Source: Karstenula rhodostoma CBS 690.94
Lineage: Eukaryota > Ascomycota > Dothideomycetes > Pleosporales > Didymosphaeriaceae
Assembly: GCA_010093485.1 (NCBI GenBank)
Contig: MU001501.1
Location: forward strand, 1,443,052-1,507,051
Length of the DNA stretch: 64,000 nucleotides
Direction: 5' to 3'
Both the position numbers and the translations under genes were made by a program. The notes under the pieces were generated by a model, which saw only the letters and a list, made by a program, of their open reading frames with translations, was not told where the DNA came from and ran no database searches. Position 1 is the stretch's first letter. Each line of letters starts with the position of its first letter. Shown in pieces: positions 25,479-36,577 of this stretch.

Positions 25479-26979
25479 ATGGGTGACAAGCGACCCCAGC
25501 CAAAGTGCGTCTTCACGTATGCTCGACAATGAGATATACTAACTTCAACAGGGTCCACATCAGTGACCAGCCTGTCACTCTCCACAACTGGTACAAACAT
25601 ATCAACTGGTTCTCGACCGTCCTCGTCGTCTTTGTCCCCACGTATGGGCTTTACGCTTGCCGATACGTTCCTCTGACGCGCGCCACCGCCATTTGGGCAC
25701 TCATATACTACTTCTTCACCGGCTTTGGTATCACCGGCGGTTATCACAGGCTCTGGTCGCACCGCTGCTACAATGCACGCTTACCTCTCCGCCTTTTCCT
25801 AGCCTTTGTAGGTGCCGGCGCCATCCAAGGCTCAATCAGATTCTGGAGTAGCAAGCACCGAGCTCATCATCGGTGGACGGACACCCAGAAGGACCCATAC
25901 TGCGCGCTCAAAGGCTTCTTCCACGCTCATATCGGCTGGATGGTGTTGAACCAGGATCCTAAGAAGATCGGTAGGACGGATATTTCGGACCTGGATTCTG
26001 ATCCTGTGGTTGTGTGGCAGCACAAGCACTGTAAGTTTGACTGGATAAGCAGAAGATGCTACCATTGAAATACTGACTTTGCGTAGACGGCAAGAGTCTT
26101 CTGGTCGCAGCGTGGCTCTTCCCCATGTGTGTCGCCGGTCTAGGCTGGGGCGACTGGTGGGGAGGACTTGTGTATGCAGGGATCATGCGCGCGTGCTTTG
26201 TACAGCAAGCCACGTTCTGTGTTAATTCTCTTGCTCACTGGTTGGGCGATCAGCCGTTCGATGACCGACGGACGCCTCGAGACCATTTCATCACCGCTCT
26301 CGTCACTCTTGGCGAAGGATACCACAACTTCCACCACGAGTTCCCTAGCGACTATCGTACGTTGTTCTGGCTCCTCATGTTTGCCAGACCATAGTACACT
26401 CACTAACGGATGACAGGCAACGCCATCACCTGGTACCAATACGACCCCACAAAGTGGCTGATCTTCCTCCTCTCCAAAACCACCCTCGCTTACGACCTCA
26501 AACGCTTCCGCCACAACGAGATTGAAAAAGGCCGTCTCCAACAACAGCAGAAAGCCCTCGACGCCCGCCGCGCGACCCTCGACTGGGGTCTTCCCCTCTC
26601 TCAGCTCCCTGTCCTCTCCTGGGACGAATTCCAATCCCGCTGTGCCTCCGGTGAAGCCGCGCTTGTAGCGATCGCAGGCGTCATCCACGACGTGACGGAT
26701 TTCATCGCTGAGCACCCCGGTGGCAAGGCGTTGATAAAGGGCTGGGTGGGCAAGGATGCGACGGCGGTTTTTAACGGGGGTGTGTACATGCACAGCAATG
26801 CGGCGCATAATTTGCTGAGTACGATACGGGTTGGGGTGTTGAGGGGTGGGCAGGAGGTGGAGGTTTGGAAAGAGGAGAGGGAGACGTATGTCAAGGATAA
26901 GATGGGGCAGAATGTTGTGCGGGCGAATGATCACATTACGAATGTGAGGCCATTGGTGGCGATGGCGAATGCAGCTTGA
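25479..26979 (+). CDS. OLE1: Delta-9 acyl-CoA desaturase with C-terminal cytochrome b5 domain
   Basis: Exons 25,479-25,504, 25,552-26,030, 26,087-26,356 and 26,417-26,979 give 445 residues. The enzyme introduces the first double bond into palmitoyl- and stearoyl-CoA in the ER membrane, using electrons from its fused cytochrome b5. The three di-iron His boxes are visible: HRLWSH (74-79), HRAHH (111-115) and HNFHH (249-253), between hydrophobic membrane segments near 30-70 and 170-210. The cytochrome b5 domain spans about 324-400, with heme ligand His358 in HPGG and probably His384 in MHSNAAH. All catalytic residues are present. Length fits filamentous fungi; yeast Ole1 has a longer N-terminus. 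The start codon in the first, 26-nt exon is the only ATG that splices into frame. Confidence 0.92.
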
Positions 26980-27412
26980 AAACGATAGAAGAGTTTTAGG
27001 CGACAGGAGTTTGGAATCCATGATTGATGATAGCACACCTGGAATGCACCTTTGCGAAAGAGTGAGGCTGACGAATTCGCATGGATTGCTTCACCACGCC
27101 GGCAAGCTAAAAAGTGCAAAACTGTCTATGATGATCCAGTACCTTTCAGCAAAGCATTCCAGCAGGGTCCATATTGCTTGCAGTGTCACGGTGGTGTTGG
27201 CTATCACTTTCACCTGAACTCGTTATGTAAGCTGACCGTTTGCTCCTCCCTTGCGCACCAAATCCTCACGCTTGACCAAACAACCGTCACTCCATGTATA
27301 TTTATCTTAAGCGCGTTGGGTACCTTTGACGGCCGACAGGCTCCCTCAACACTCAAGCGCACCTCGATCTGGTCGGATATCAACCTTGCAACCTTTCGAC
27401 CCCGCCGCGAAC
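26980..27412. other. Intergenic between OLE1 and first BTB gene
   Basis: No protein-like frame or RNA gene was recognised. It contains the OLE1 3' flank and the upstream region of the next + strand gene. Confidence 0.5.
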
Positions 27413-28393
27413 ATGGCGTCACTTAAGGACCTTCTCAGTAAGTACCTTGTGCAGGATGAAAAAGCGTCAAATGCAAGTGCTAATCATCATTATCGTAACA
27501 GTCCCGAGTTCCGACGCAAAACAGTACGTATATTCTACACGAATAGCATTGGACACTACAAGTCGTACTTCCGAGGAACAGATTCAAGACTAACCCGGTC
27601 GCACAGAATCGGCAACGACCCCATCATTTGCGTCGTAACCAAAGGCAAGAACGAACCGAACAAGGAGCAGGCGAACGGCCAGATCGAAGCAAATCAGGGT
27701 GGTAATCAGGACGAAAACCACAATAGCGACAGCGAGCTCAGCGAGATCAAGACCGAAAGCTTGGACGATATCATGCACGATACCGATGGCGGCACTCACG
27801 CAGAGGACAGCAACAAGGCTCAACACGACGCTAATCAAGTCGAGATCCGGATTCCGAGGGCTGTGCTCTGCTCGTCATCTAAATTCTTCCAGAGTGCTAC
27901 GAAGGATGAATGGGCGTTGTTGCGGGACAAGAAGCAGACCATTACAGTCGCATTCGAATCAGGGCTGTTCCAAGCGTATGTACACTGGTTGTACTTTGGC
28001 ACGATCCCTCGCCTTACGAATAGCTCCTCGACCACTCCTCCAAAGGATTCACCATACCTTGCCAAGCTTTACGTGTTGGGAGAGGAAATAATGGACTTTC
28101 GCTTCAAGAACGCCATCATGGATAATTTCATCGCAGTGTACTCGGGGCGCAAGATATTTCCGTCTGTGGAGGCTGTGGCTATTATCTATGGTGCGACAGT
28201 TGGGGGTTCTCCGATGCGGCGTATGTTAGCAGAGATCTACGCGTACCGTGCTCGCGGCTCTAAGGACTGGAAATGTCTTCCGAAGGAGGCACTGCTGGAC
28301 ATTGTGGAGTTGATGGCGGAGGTGAGGCTATGTGTTAAGGGCAACAAGCCTTGGCTTAATGTGGGTGATTATCATGAAAAGGAAAAGGACTGA
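27413..28393 (+). CDS. BTB/POZ-like domain protein, copy 1
   Basis: Exons 27,413-27,437 (25 nt), 27,502-27,523 (a 22-nt microexon) and 27,607-28,393 give 277 residues. The folded part is a BTB/POZ-type domain: a beta strand near PIICVV, then IPRAVLCSSSKFFQSAT, then AYVHWLYFGTIP and the helical LAKLYVLGEE segment. Such domains mediate dimers or Cul3 contacts; fungi carry many uncharacterised members. Between the first strand and the VEIRIPRAVL helix sits an acidic, Asn/Gln-rich insertion of about 65 residues that the neighbouring copy lacks. Introns 1 and 2 have the same phases as in the next gene, and both microexons are exactly 22 nt. I cannot assign a pathway. Reading through without splicing would replace this N-terminus with unrelated sequence. 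Confidence 0.75.
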   Translation: MASLKDLLSKYLVQDEKASNASANHHYRNSPEFRRKTVRIFYTNSIGHYKSYFRGTDSRLTRSHRIGNDPIICVVTKGKNEPNKEQANGQIEANQGGNQDENHNSDSELSEIKTESLDDIMHDTDGGTHAEDSNKAQHDANQVEIRIPRAVLCSSSKFFQSATKDEWALLRDKKQTITVAFESGLFQAYVHWLYFGTIPRLTNSSSTTPPKDSPYLAKLYVLGEEIMDFRFKNAIMDNFIAVYSGRKIFPSVEAVAIIYGATVGGSPMRRMLAEIYAYRARGSKDWKCLPKEALLDIVELMAEVRLCVKGNKPWLNVGDYHEKEKD

Positions 28394-29361
28394 GATGATC
28401 ACTCTAGTGAAGGAGGTGCTTCTTTGGCAGGTTTTTGGATATCTCAACTCACGAGACTCGCACGTTACGAATCACTATACCTGCGCGTCAAGGTGGCCGA
28501 CTACACTTGAAGCAAAGGTGCAGGTTGCGTAAAGATGGCAACGGAAGTTTACGAGCAGAGGCCCAGGTTATTCGAAAATGGATGAGATATGATCATAGGA
28601 AGTGGAATGGAGAGACGAGGAGCATACGCCGTGTCATGATTGACCGGGATCGAGTAATGACTGCTCTACATCTAGGTAGTAGGTAGCTTAGACAATCATG
28701 CATCATCTGTATGCTTTCAAGCAGCGTGATGAATACCGTGATTTTGACTTTGGCGCTGATCGGTATGTAAATGTTTCTGATTCAGCTTACACCAGCGACG
28801 TTCGACTGATATATGTCCTGTGGTTGACGCTAATCGACTGCACCTATGTGGAGATTGGATTAAGAGACTTTGATATGAGCATTAATAGGCTTAATCTGGC
28901 ACCATGGTTTATCGCCGCTATCAATCTCCTCTACATATATAGATCACTAGACCCCACATTTACCAAAGCTCACCTTTACCAATACCAAGTCATGGATACC
29001 ACGTGCGTACAAGATGGCGAGTACAAAGGAATGAGTAGCTTGTGCGATTAGGCAGGCATAGTCGTAGCAAGGGACTACGAGAGGGTAGCTGCGACTGACC
29101 GTCTCGTGTGGTCGCCACGGACCCGTGAACCTGAGATGTTGCCGTTGGACGCAAACATTTCGGCTAAGTCAACGTTTGCGCTAAAGTATCTCACTTTCAC
29201 CGTAACCTGGGTTGCGTTAAAGAGCCCGCCCCACTTTTTTAATCAACTCGATCCGCCCACAGATTTACCTCGAACCTGAATCTCATCTCCGCCCGCTCTC
29301 CAAAGGTCCACTACTACACGATTACTCAGACTCGCACGCAGAGCCAGGATCAGCAACATCG
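28394..29361. other. Intergenic between the two BTB paralogues
   Basis: Nearly 1 kb without a supported gene. A short + frame at 28,698-29,051 has no recognisable domain and I leave it uncalled. Confidence 0.5.
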
Positions 29362-30315
29362 ATGGCAATGTCTGAGCCAACGGACCCTCGCAGTAAGTGA
29401 GATTAAAAAATATGGACGGCTGAGCGATACTTACTCTATGTACTAGTTTCCCAGGCCAAGGCCAAAGAGTGAGTTCTTCTATAAAATTACCGCGAAGGGT
29501 TTCGGCACCCTGTATCGACCCTGAAGGAGCCGAGGTGTACCCAAGCCTTTCATCTACGGATTGCAAAGCTCTCTGCGTGTATGTACGGTACTAATAATCT
29601 CACAGTTTCGGTGGCCCTATGATTCGCGTCATCTTCGCGCCCAAGGGGGATGATCCGATCAGCGTGGGGCAAGTCGGTAAGGCCCAAGGGGAGGAGCTCT
29701 GGGTACCGCTCAACCTGCTTCGTTCTTCCTCGCAATTCTTAAAGGCGGCAACGAAGCCAGAGTGGGATGATCTATGTGAAGTCAAGCGTACAATCACCCT
29801 TAGCAGCGATCCCATGCTCTTCAAGGCCTACGTAAGTGTAGCATATCAGTTGCTATGTATCTCGACTTACACGGACTGGACAGGTTCACTGGCTGTACAT
29901 GGGCACGATTCCTCGCCCCGACGACAATGCACCCGACCACAAGGATTATCCTTTCCTCGCGAAGCTATATGTTCTGGGCGAGGAGCTACTGGACGCGATA
30001 TTCAAGAATAGGACGATTGACGCCATCATAGCGGTTTACATCAAATCAAAGCTGTGGCCGATCGGGGAAACGATCAGAATTATCTATGAAGGTACTCCGG
30101 AGGGCTCGCCAGCTAGACGCCTTATGGCAGACGGCTTTGCTCGCATAGCTTATGATCATCCGAGCTGGATGAAAGAGTTCAAGAATTGCTCTCACGACTT
30201 CCTCGTAGATGTATCGAGAGCAATGGTCTCTGTTCGCCAGCCACCATCGGGAAAATTCTTGGACGACATCGATCACAAGTCTTATCACGAATCGGTTCCA
30301 AGCTCGGCACCTTGA
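29362..30315 (+). CDS. BTB/POZ-like domain protein, copy 2
   Basis: Exons 29,362-29,392, 29,447-29,468 (22-nt microexon), 29,606-29,831 and 29,884-30,315 give 236 residues. It parallels copy 1 block for block: GGPMIRVIF, LRSSSQFLKAATKPEWDDL, FKAYVHWLYMGTIP, LAKLYVLGEELLDAIFKN. The acidic insert of copy 1 is missing and an additional intron (29,832-29,883) interrupts it just before VHWLY. A second in-frame ATG at 29,368 could be the real start and would align better with copy 1. The two genes are a tandem duplication in the same orientation, about 1 kb apart. Function is unknown beyond the BTB-type fold, which is inferred from pattern rather than a search. Confidence 0.75.
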
Positions 30316-30775
30316 CTGTTTATTCATGCGAAGACGGCGATTCATGGAACTCTATCGAACAGGGGACTTGCTTGATTTGCGATAGTACATGGACGGTGGT
30401 GATGAAGAGTGGCAAAGCACTTTGGTGTCACCGCTGTTTGTTCCGACAGGAGACGGTGCAAGCACGACCGTCACTCTGAATTCGAAGGTAGGTACCTGGG
30501 CTTGTGTGGGTAGATACGTCGACCGCTGGTTCCAAGTGTACCTTAGTATTGCGACCGATGCGACTTGCAGGATACCACTAGTTTAATTTGATCATCAATA
30601 CATGAGGTCATTGAAAGCAACGTCTGTTGTCCTCAACTGAAGCGTGATGAGATGTGGTCGAGCTTCCAAAGAAATTGCTAACCACAAGAGGCTAGATCTC
30701 CCGCGTCTTTGGGATTCAGTCCGTCCTTTGAGCTTGCCGCTTGACTTGCACTTGCACACACCATCTTTCGCACGC
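30316..30775. other. Intergenic upstream of the Mtf1-like gene
   Basis: No gene recognised. Both flanking genes are on the + strand, so it contains a 3' flank and a promoter. Confidence 0.5.
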
Positions 30776-32765
30776 ATGCTAGGCTCCCTCACACGGTCGC
30801 GACCGCAGCTCGTCTTCCGGGTGCCCTGTCGGGCGCCCCTTTCAATCCCTCATTCGCGCCATGTATCAGATGGCGGCCCAGCAAAGGTCAGACGGCGTTC
30901 GCGTGCAAGCTACTGGAAGGACCACCCTCGTCTGGCATACACGGACAAATACCCGCTGTCGCGCGAGCTTGCTGAACTTGGCCCTCGAGGCGATCCGCTA
31001 CAAAGCACAAACACGACAGCCCGCCTGCGAACGCAAATTGTAAGCCCAGAACTATGCGGTATGTTGAGTCCTGCAGACTTGTCAGGCCTTCCGTTGCTGA
31101 TTGCACTGCGCAGATGACGTATTAAAGTACATCGGCCCCTCGCTGGAAAAGTACAGAGGATGCGACATCATCGACCTGCATCCCGGCGCCTGTTTGTGGT
31201 CGCAGAAGCTGCACGAGTTCCTCCAACCGCGGACGCATGTGCTCTTCGAACCGGCCCCTGACATGTGGAGCACCTATCAGCGACCTCTACTGGACAAGCC
31301 AGGCTCGAAATACAGGCTGTTCCAGGGCAATATGAAGGACAAGGAAACGTTCGGGGAATTGTTTGACAGCATTCTTCCCCACCAGAAACCCGTTGAGCCA
31401 CCGAGTTCTGGGGCGCCGAAGCCGAACGAAAACCTGCTGGTCACCGGCTCGATCATGTGGGACCCGAATGCCTCAGGCATGGGTTTTGATTCTCTGGGCA
31501 AGCAGCTGCTTTATTTGTTCGCCGAGTGCTCTTGGAAAAACGCGCGCTTCCACAAATATGGCCCGGTACGCTCGCTTTTGTGGATGACTGAGGGGGATTT
31601 CAGGGGCGCTGTGCCCCGCTCCCACTACATGTACAGCAAGTTCTCGTTCGTGATGAACTACCTAGCCAAAACCGTACAGGTGGTGACGCCAGACCATGTG
31701 CCGAAAGGCCCTGCCCACTCTACGATTGGTCGTCTACCACAATACGAAATCCAGAGCGTGATTCGCGCGATGCAACGTGGCCAAGAAAACGGCATTGAGC
31801 TTCCCCAGCATCGTCGAGACTGCGTGCACGAAATAGCCGAAGAAGTAGTGCAGCGCAACATAGAGCAGGGCAAGGCTGCAGACGCGAGGCTTTCTCAGCC
31901 CGAAATAATGGAGTACTTTGAAAAGCGGCTACGCGAGGGGAAGACGAGTGTTGGGGTCGACTACGGACGGGACATCGATATCATTACGCAAGACCAGTAT
32001 CTAGATGAGCATCCTGAACTCCGTTGGACAACAGACCAAGCCGGCAATCCCAAGCGTACGCCACAAGGTGTAAAACTCAATTTCCGCTATGCCCAGCTGA
32101 GATCACTTCGCAAATTCAGAATTCAGGCCGAAGAGATCGCAGATGAGTTCGAAGCAATGTTTGATCGGGAATGCGAGGTCCTCGCTATGGAGGACGGTCC
32201 AGAAAAAGAGGAAGCGAAGAAGTGGCTGGAAGCCAAGGACGAAGAACTGCAAGCCGCCCTGGAACATATACATAGCCCCAAACGCACCGCTGTGGTATCA
32301 TCAGCAAATGACCGCATCACGCTCAAGTCTCCCGTCCCGCGCCTCCAATGGGACACTCGGCCATACGAGCCCCTCGTCATGCAGCCGGATGAGTTCTGGC
32401 CTAAGCAGCGCGCTTGCCTGATTGACATGGAGCCTTACCCTGGCAAAGATTTCAGGTTGGAATGGTTCCTGGATTTTGCCTACGCTCTGTTCCAATCAGC
32501 GAACAACTCGGTAACGAAGGCGCTCGATTCCATGCAGTCTGGGGCATCTAGTCTATGTGACGAGGTACCGAGTTTGAGGGACCCGGCACGGGGTGGGCGA
32601 CTGAATCTAGACCACATGAAGGTCAACATGTTGACGAACGAGATGATTGAGGATCTGTTCCTTGCATACAACGCCTGGCCATTCAAAGACAGTTCGGCGA
32701 ATCACTCGAAGTATTTTCAGCTAAAGCAACGGGGCCACACAGCTAAAGACGTGATTAGTAGGTGA
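30776..32765 (+). CDS. Mtf1-like mitochondrial transcription factor / rRNA adenine methyltransferase family
   Basis: Exons 30,776-31,058 and 31,114-32,765 (intron 55 bp) give 644 residues. The N-terminus is Arg/Ser-rich, free of acidic residues for about 33 residues and starts MLGSLTRSRPQ, typical of a mitochondrial presequence. Around residue 110 is a methyltransferase-like SAM-fold motif, DIIDLHPGACLWS, followed by a strand ending in FEPAP. The later LLVTGSIMWDP block sits where the family has its catalytic loop, but I do not see a clear NLPY-type motif. Related proteins are the yeast RNA polymerase specificity factor Mtf1 and the TFB1M/KsgA rRNA dimethylases. The length is about twice yeast Mtf1 because of C-terminal extensions, which I believe is usual in filamentous fungi. 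It could instead act as a methyltransferase of mitochondrial rRNA. Confidence 0.65.
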
Positions 32766-32950
32766 TGCAGTCATGACACTGGGCGTCATGTGGGTTTATA
32801 TCAGAAGCCTTATAACCTTGTTTGTACAAATAATGTAACACATATGGAACACGAATGCACTGCAAGCAGGATGCGGCGTGTCTTTGTCGCAATGAAGCCC
32901 TGCCTGCCTGTCCCTCCTGGTCGTTCCACACTGTATCTCACGCCGCGCAC

Positions 32951-33468
32951 TTATTTCTTCCCGGCCTTTGCAGGCGCTGCTTTCGAGGGTGCCGGAGCAG
33001 CGGGCTTTGCAGCCTTGGTCGGCTCTGTCTTTCCCGCACCGCTGATCAAGTCCATGAGGAAATCCGACTTGGCCGCTCCCTTGCCCTGCAGCCTTGTTAG
33101 CACCTGGTTTCTTCTTTGGCACACGGTCGCCATACCTGCTCAGCATCCCAGCCCCGTCCAAACTTGGCCCTGAACGCGGCCAGCTTGCCTGCCTCGTCCT
33201 CCTCGACGTTCAGCAGCTTCTGACTGCTCGGGTTCCACAGCGGCGTGTTGCGCGTGTCTTTGGTGGCCTTGTACACGGGGAGCGGCGAGGTGGTGCGCTG
33301 GACGAAGGTGCTGCCGTCGGAGAGGGTGACGAGCTGGGTGAAGGTGTAGGGGCGCTTTGGGCGGCGGAGGAGCGTCGCGTGGCGGACCTGGGTGCGCGCG
33401 GGGGCCGGGCTCGCCGAGAGGGCGCGGAGAGCGCGGAGGGCGCTGGGCGAGGGGATGGGTGTGGCCAT
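32951..33468 (-). CDS. MRPL36: Mitochondrial ribosomal protein bL31m
   Basis: Exons 33,468-33,136 and 33,085-32,951 (intron 50 bp, GTGCTAAC branch site) give 155 residues. The N-terminus is rich in Ala, Ser and Arg with no acidic residues, a presequence. The core carries the bL31m signature: a basic RRPKRPY segment, then FTQLVTLSDGSTFVQRTTSP and the DTRNTPLWNPSS motif that matches yeast Mrpl36 (RNNPLWNPS). The last 25 residues are a Lys/Ala/Pro-rich tail. It functions in the large subunit of the mitochondrial ribosome. It is convergent with the Mtf1-like gene and divergent from the flavin-reductase gene. The short second exon is supported by an exact in-frame splice. Confidence 0.85.
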
Positions 33469-33722
33469 GGTTGCGCTGTGCCGGGGAAGCGACGATGGGT
33501 CGGTCGTGGGTGAGGGTGTGGGCGGTGGTTGCGGGCGGGACATCCTCGGCGGAACTTTTTCTGGCAGGGATTTGGGACGGCGCCATGCAGATGCCGTCAG
33601 TCTTCGACGGCGACAACGTCTGGTGCCTGTCCCGGCACGTCCAGTCCAGCTTGCTCGGTCTGTCTTTTTCTGTGCCCAACTCCCGCGCTTCCATGGCGAA
33701 GTAAGATCAGTCACCGTTACCA
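33469..33722. promoter_or_regulatory. Divergent promoter, MRPL36 and flavin-reductase gene
   Basis: 254 bp between two start codons on opposite strands. Both products begin with mitochondrial-type presequences, so co-regulation is plausible but is inference. Confidence 0.5.
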
Positions 33723-36016
33723 ATGGCGTCCGCGTTGCGCCCGACCGGCCGCTTCTATGCCGCATTCTATCGCTGGAGCTGCTCTACAGGTAGGGGAGAA
33801 GTTGTCCCCGTACCGAAGCACGCCTGTTTACATGCTCTGTAGTGCGAGCTCCGCATTGCACTCGTTCCATACGCCGTTCCCCGCCCTGCTTCGAAACTCG
33901 CGCCCGCCACGCCTATTCAACCACCAGACCGCTCCTGCACGACAATGCAGCTGCTTCAACCCCCGAAGCGAGTCGCGATGAGAGAACTTCGGCCTCAGCT
34001 GATCAGGAGGCGACCATCCTATCTCCAGACCCCGTCTCCATGCAGGAGACCATGCGTAGCCTCATGCGCCACGTACCGAGCACCGTCACCGTCATTACTG
34101 CCTTCGGGGAGCACACAGACTCACGTACGCCCCTTCCCGTCGGCAGCGCCATATCCTCCTTGACCACCGTTACGCTCGATCCGCCACATGTGTCTTTCAA
34201 CATCAAAACTCCGTCGAGAACGCTCGATGCGATCCGCGAGACGGGAGGCCGATTCTGCGTTCATTTCCTCGACAACTCGATTATTGCGGCGAAGGTCGCC
34301 CAAAACTTCACCGAAGGGAACTCAATCGAGACCTTGCGCAGGCGACGGCAAAAGTTCACGTTCGAATATCCCCCCACCGATCACATGCAACAACCCCCAA
34401 AACTTGTATCTCGCTGCGTTCTTGCTTCTATGACCTGCAAATTGGTACAGGAAGCTACAGTAGCTGATCATGTTGTCGCCATAGCAAGTGTGAATGAACT
34501 TTCGGCCAGACAAGATCAAGCGCCGGCCTTGATGTATCATGAAGGAAAGTTCAAGAGATATAACGGCTCCACGTTGTACCAACACAAGGCCCCTGCTCTC
34601 GGTCAGACGTTCATTGGTCACGGCGTTTATTGCAGCTACCCACTGTTCCCAGGGGATGCTGAGAAGGAAGACTTCATTTCCCGGGCCAAAGAGTACATCG
34701 AACAGAACCAAGCCGAATTCCTCGCAGCTCCTTCTACTTCACGCGCTACAATATTGAAAGACGGATGGGGGATACAGTCTGGTACCTTTGGTTTGAACCT
34801 CACCCGGCTCGTGGACCAATGCATGGCCGAGCTCGGTTTACATTCAGACCAGGAGCCATGTCTGAACAATGCTCCCCTTACATATCGCTTTTACGGGCAA
34901 CTAAGTCCAACCGATATTACCACGATAGCTAATCAGGCCAAGGCTCTTGTTGAAAACAATCCAGCGGCCTTAGACGGGGACTACTTCACAGTCCTAGATC
35001 GGCTGGACGTTTGTCCCTGGGGCACTAATCTGCTTGCCAGTGATATCCTGGTGCCTTTGCGCGAAGGCGGGTTGATCGCGCCTTTTGAGCTGCGCAGCAT
35101 TGACCCTAAAGCTACCCTGGACCTTGGTCACTTGGAACAGGTCGAACATCGAGTGTTCAAGTTCCTCAAGACCATTCCCCGCGAACAGGCGTATCGCATG
35201 AAATTAGGCAGAATCCAAAATGATGCAGGATTACAGCAGCTTCATATGATCTACTTGAAGCAGATACTCCCTCGTATCACAGCAGAGGTGTGTCCCGATG
35301 CATTCTCTTCACCTCAAGTCGACTTGAGGGGTCAATTGTCGCCGGAAGAAGTCCGCGTTGCTGTCATTCGCATGGTGAATGCTCTCTCTGATGCCAAAAT
35401 TTACCCGACATTTACATCCTTGCCGAAGGCCGAGATCTTGCGCGAACTGGGCGTACACCCCATGGCCACAGGCGCTAATCTAGACTTTCTCTGGGAGAAA
35501 ATGAACCATATGAGGGCAACGACGAAAGACAGCAACGCGCTCGAGGAGGCCGTGGATATGATGCTGGACACGATGCCGGACCCTCTGTTCGAAAAGGGCT
35601 CCTTCAAGTTGGAAGAAGTCCAATCGCGAGTCAGGAAACTGGTTAATTCGCATCCTCTCAGTGTCCTCGCATGGTCAACCAGTGACATAGTAGCGGCCAT
35701 GGGGCTCCGCTACGGTGCCACGACCGTACCGCACAAGGGCAAGGACGTGCAGATTCACAGCCTGATCCGCAAGATCTTCAGAGAAGCGCTCAAAGCGAGG
35801 GTTGGAGACGACGGAGTCACCGCCGAAGAGAAAGCCGCGATCAACGAGTACTCACGCCTTTTCTTGGCGCCCAGGCCTAAAGGGTGGGTAATGCCTGCTG
35901 CTGAAGCGGCAAAGTTCTCTAGACCGAAAGTCTTGAGTTGGCGCTACCAGAAGGAAGAGCAAAAGGTAAAGGAGAGAGAGGAGAAGAAAGAAGAGGCTGG
36001 GGCTCTGGGAGTTTGA
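33723..36016 (+). CDS. Flavin-reductase-like domain protein, probably mitochondrial, with long C-terminal repeat region
   Basis: Exons 33,723-33,789 and 33,843-36,016 give 746 residues. The first exon supplies the only ATG that splices into frame and a presequence-like start (MASALRPTGRFYAAFYRW). Residues about 90-270 form a flavin-reductase-like split-barrel domain: MRHVPSTVTVITA, then SAISSLTTVTLDPPHVSFNI and RFCVHFLD. Such proteins bind FMN and reduce flavin or serve as NADH:FMN partners. The remaining 470 residues are not a family I recognise. They hold three loosely similar segments near residues 374, 517 and 611, with a pattern like LSPEEV-x-x-x-x-x-x-LV, then S-x-x-DI-x-x-LG. Length far exceeds simple flavin reductases (about 200). 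The substrate cannot be told. Confidence 0.7.
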
Positions 36017-36577
36017 GCCCGCGTTGGGATGCTTGTATACTATTTCGATGTAGGAAGAGTGGCCGTATATACTGGCGCAGATGAGCTTTCTTAAGTAGGA
36101 CCTGTAAGATTTGGTGGCACGAAGGGGTCAGGCAGGGCAGATGTGTAACAGTACCCAGAGACTCGTACATCTCATGGACAGCTTTTCGGAGGCATTGTTG
36201 GGACATGTCTCAATGTCATGTTTTCTGATATCGTGTATTGGGATACGGACTAGTACTGCATTCAAAGTATCGGCCTATGCACATGATTCGCCTACACTAG
36301 ACCCATGTGAATGAGACATGCAGCCACTTCGATTGTAAACATTACACCTCTTGTCTCTTCGACGGAGCTAGAAATTGCAGTATTGAATCGGGAATTTTGG
36401 CAGCAGGTACAGCTTTCGCCCCACGCGCTACAGCATCGCTACATGGCGTTGTGACATGCGGTCTTTCAGCCTGTTGCTATATCTGTGGTGTTCAATGGAC
36501 TTCTTCCATGTCTTTCCCTACTCTCATCTCACCGCTTCGCGGAAGTCGCATACAACAATCATTACCACTCCTCACAC
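36017..36577. other. Intergenic between convergent genes
   Basis: Contains the 3' flanks of the flavin-reductase gene and the SKI3 C-terminal gene. No other gene seen. Confidence 0.5.
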
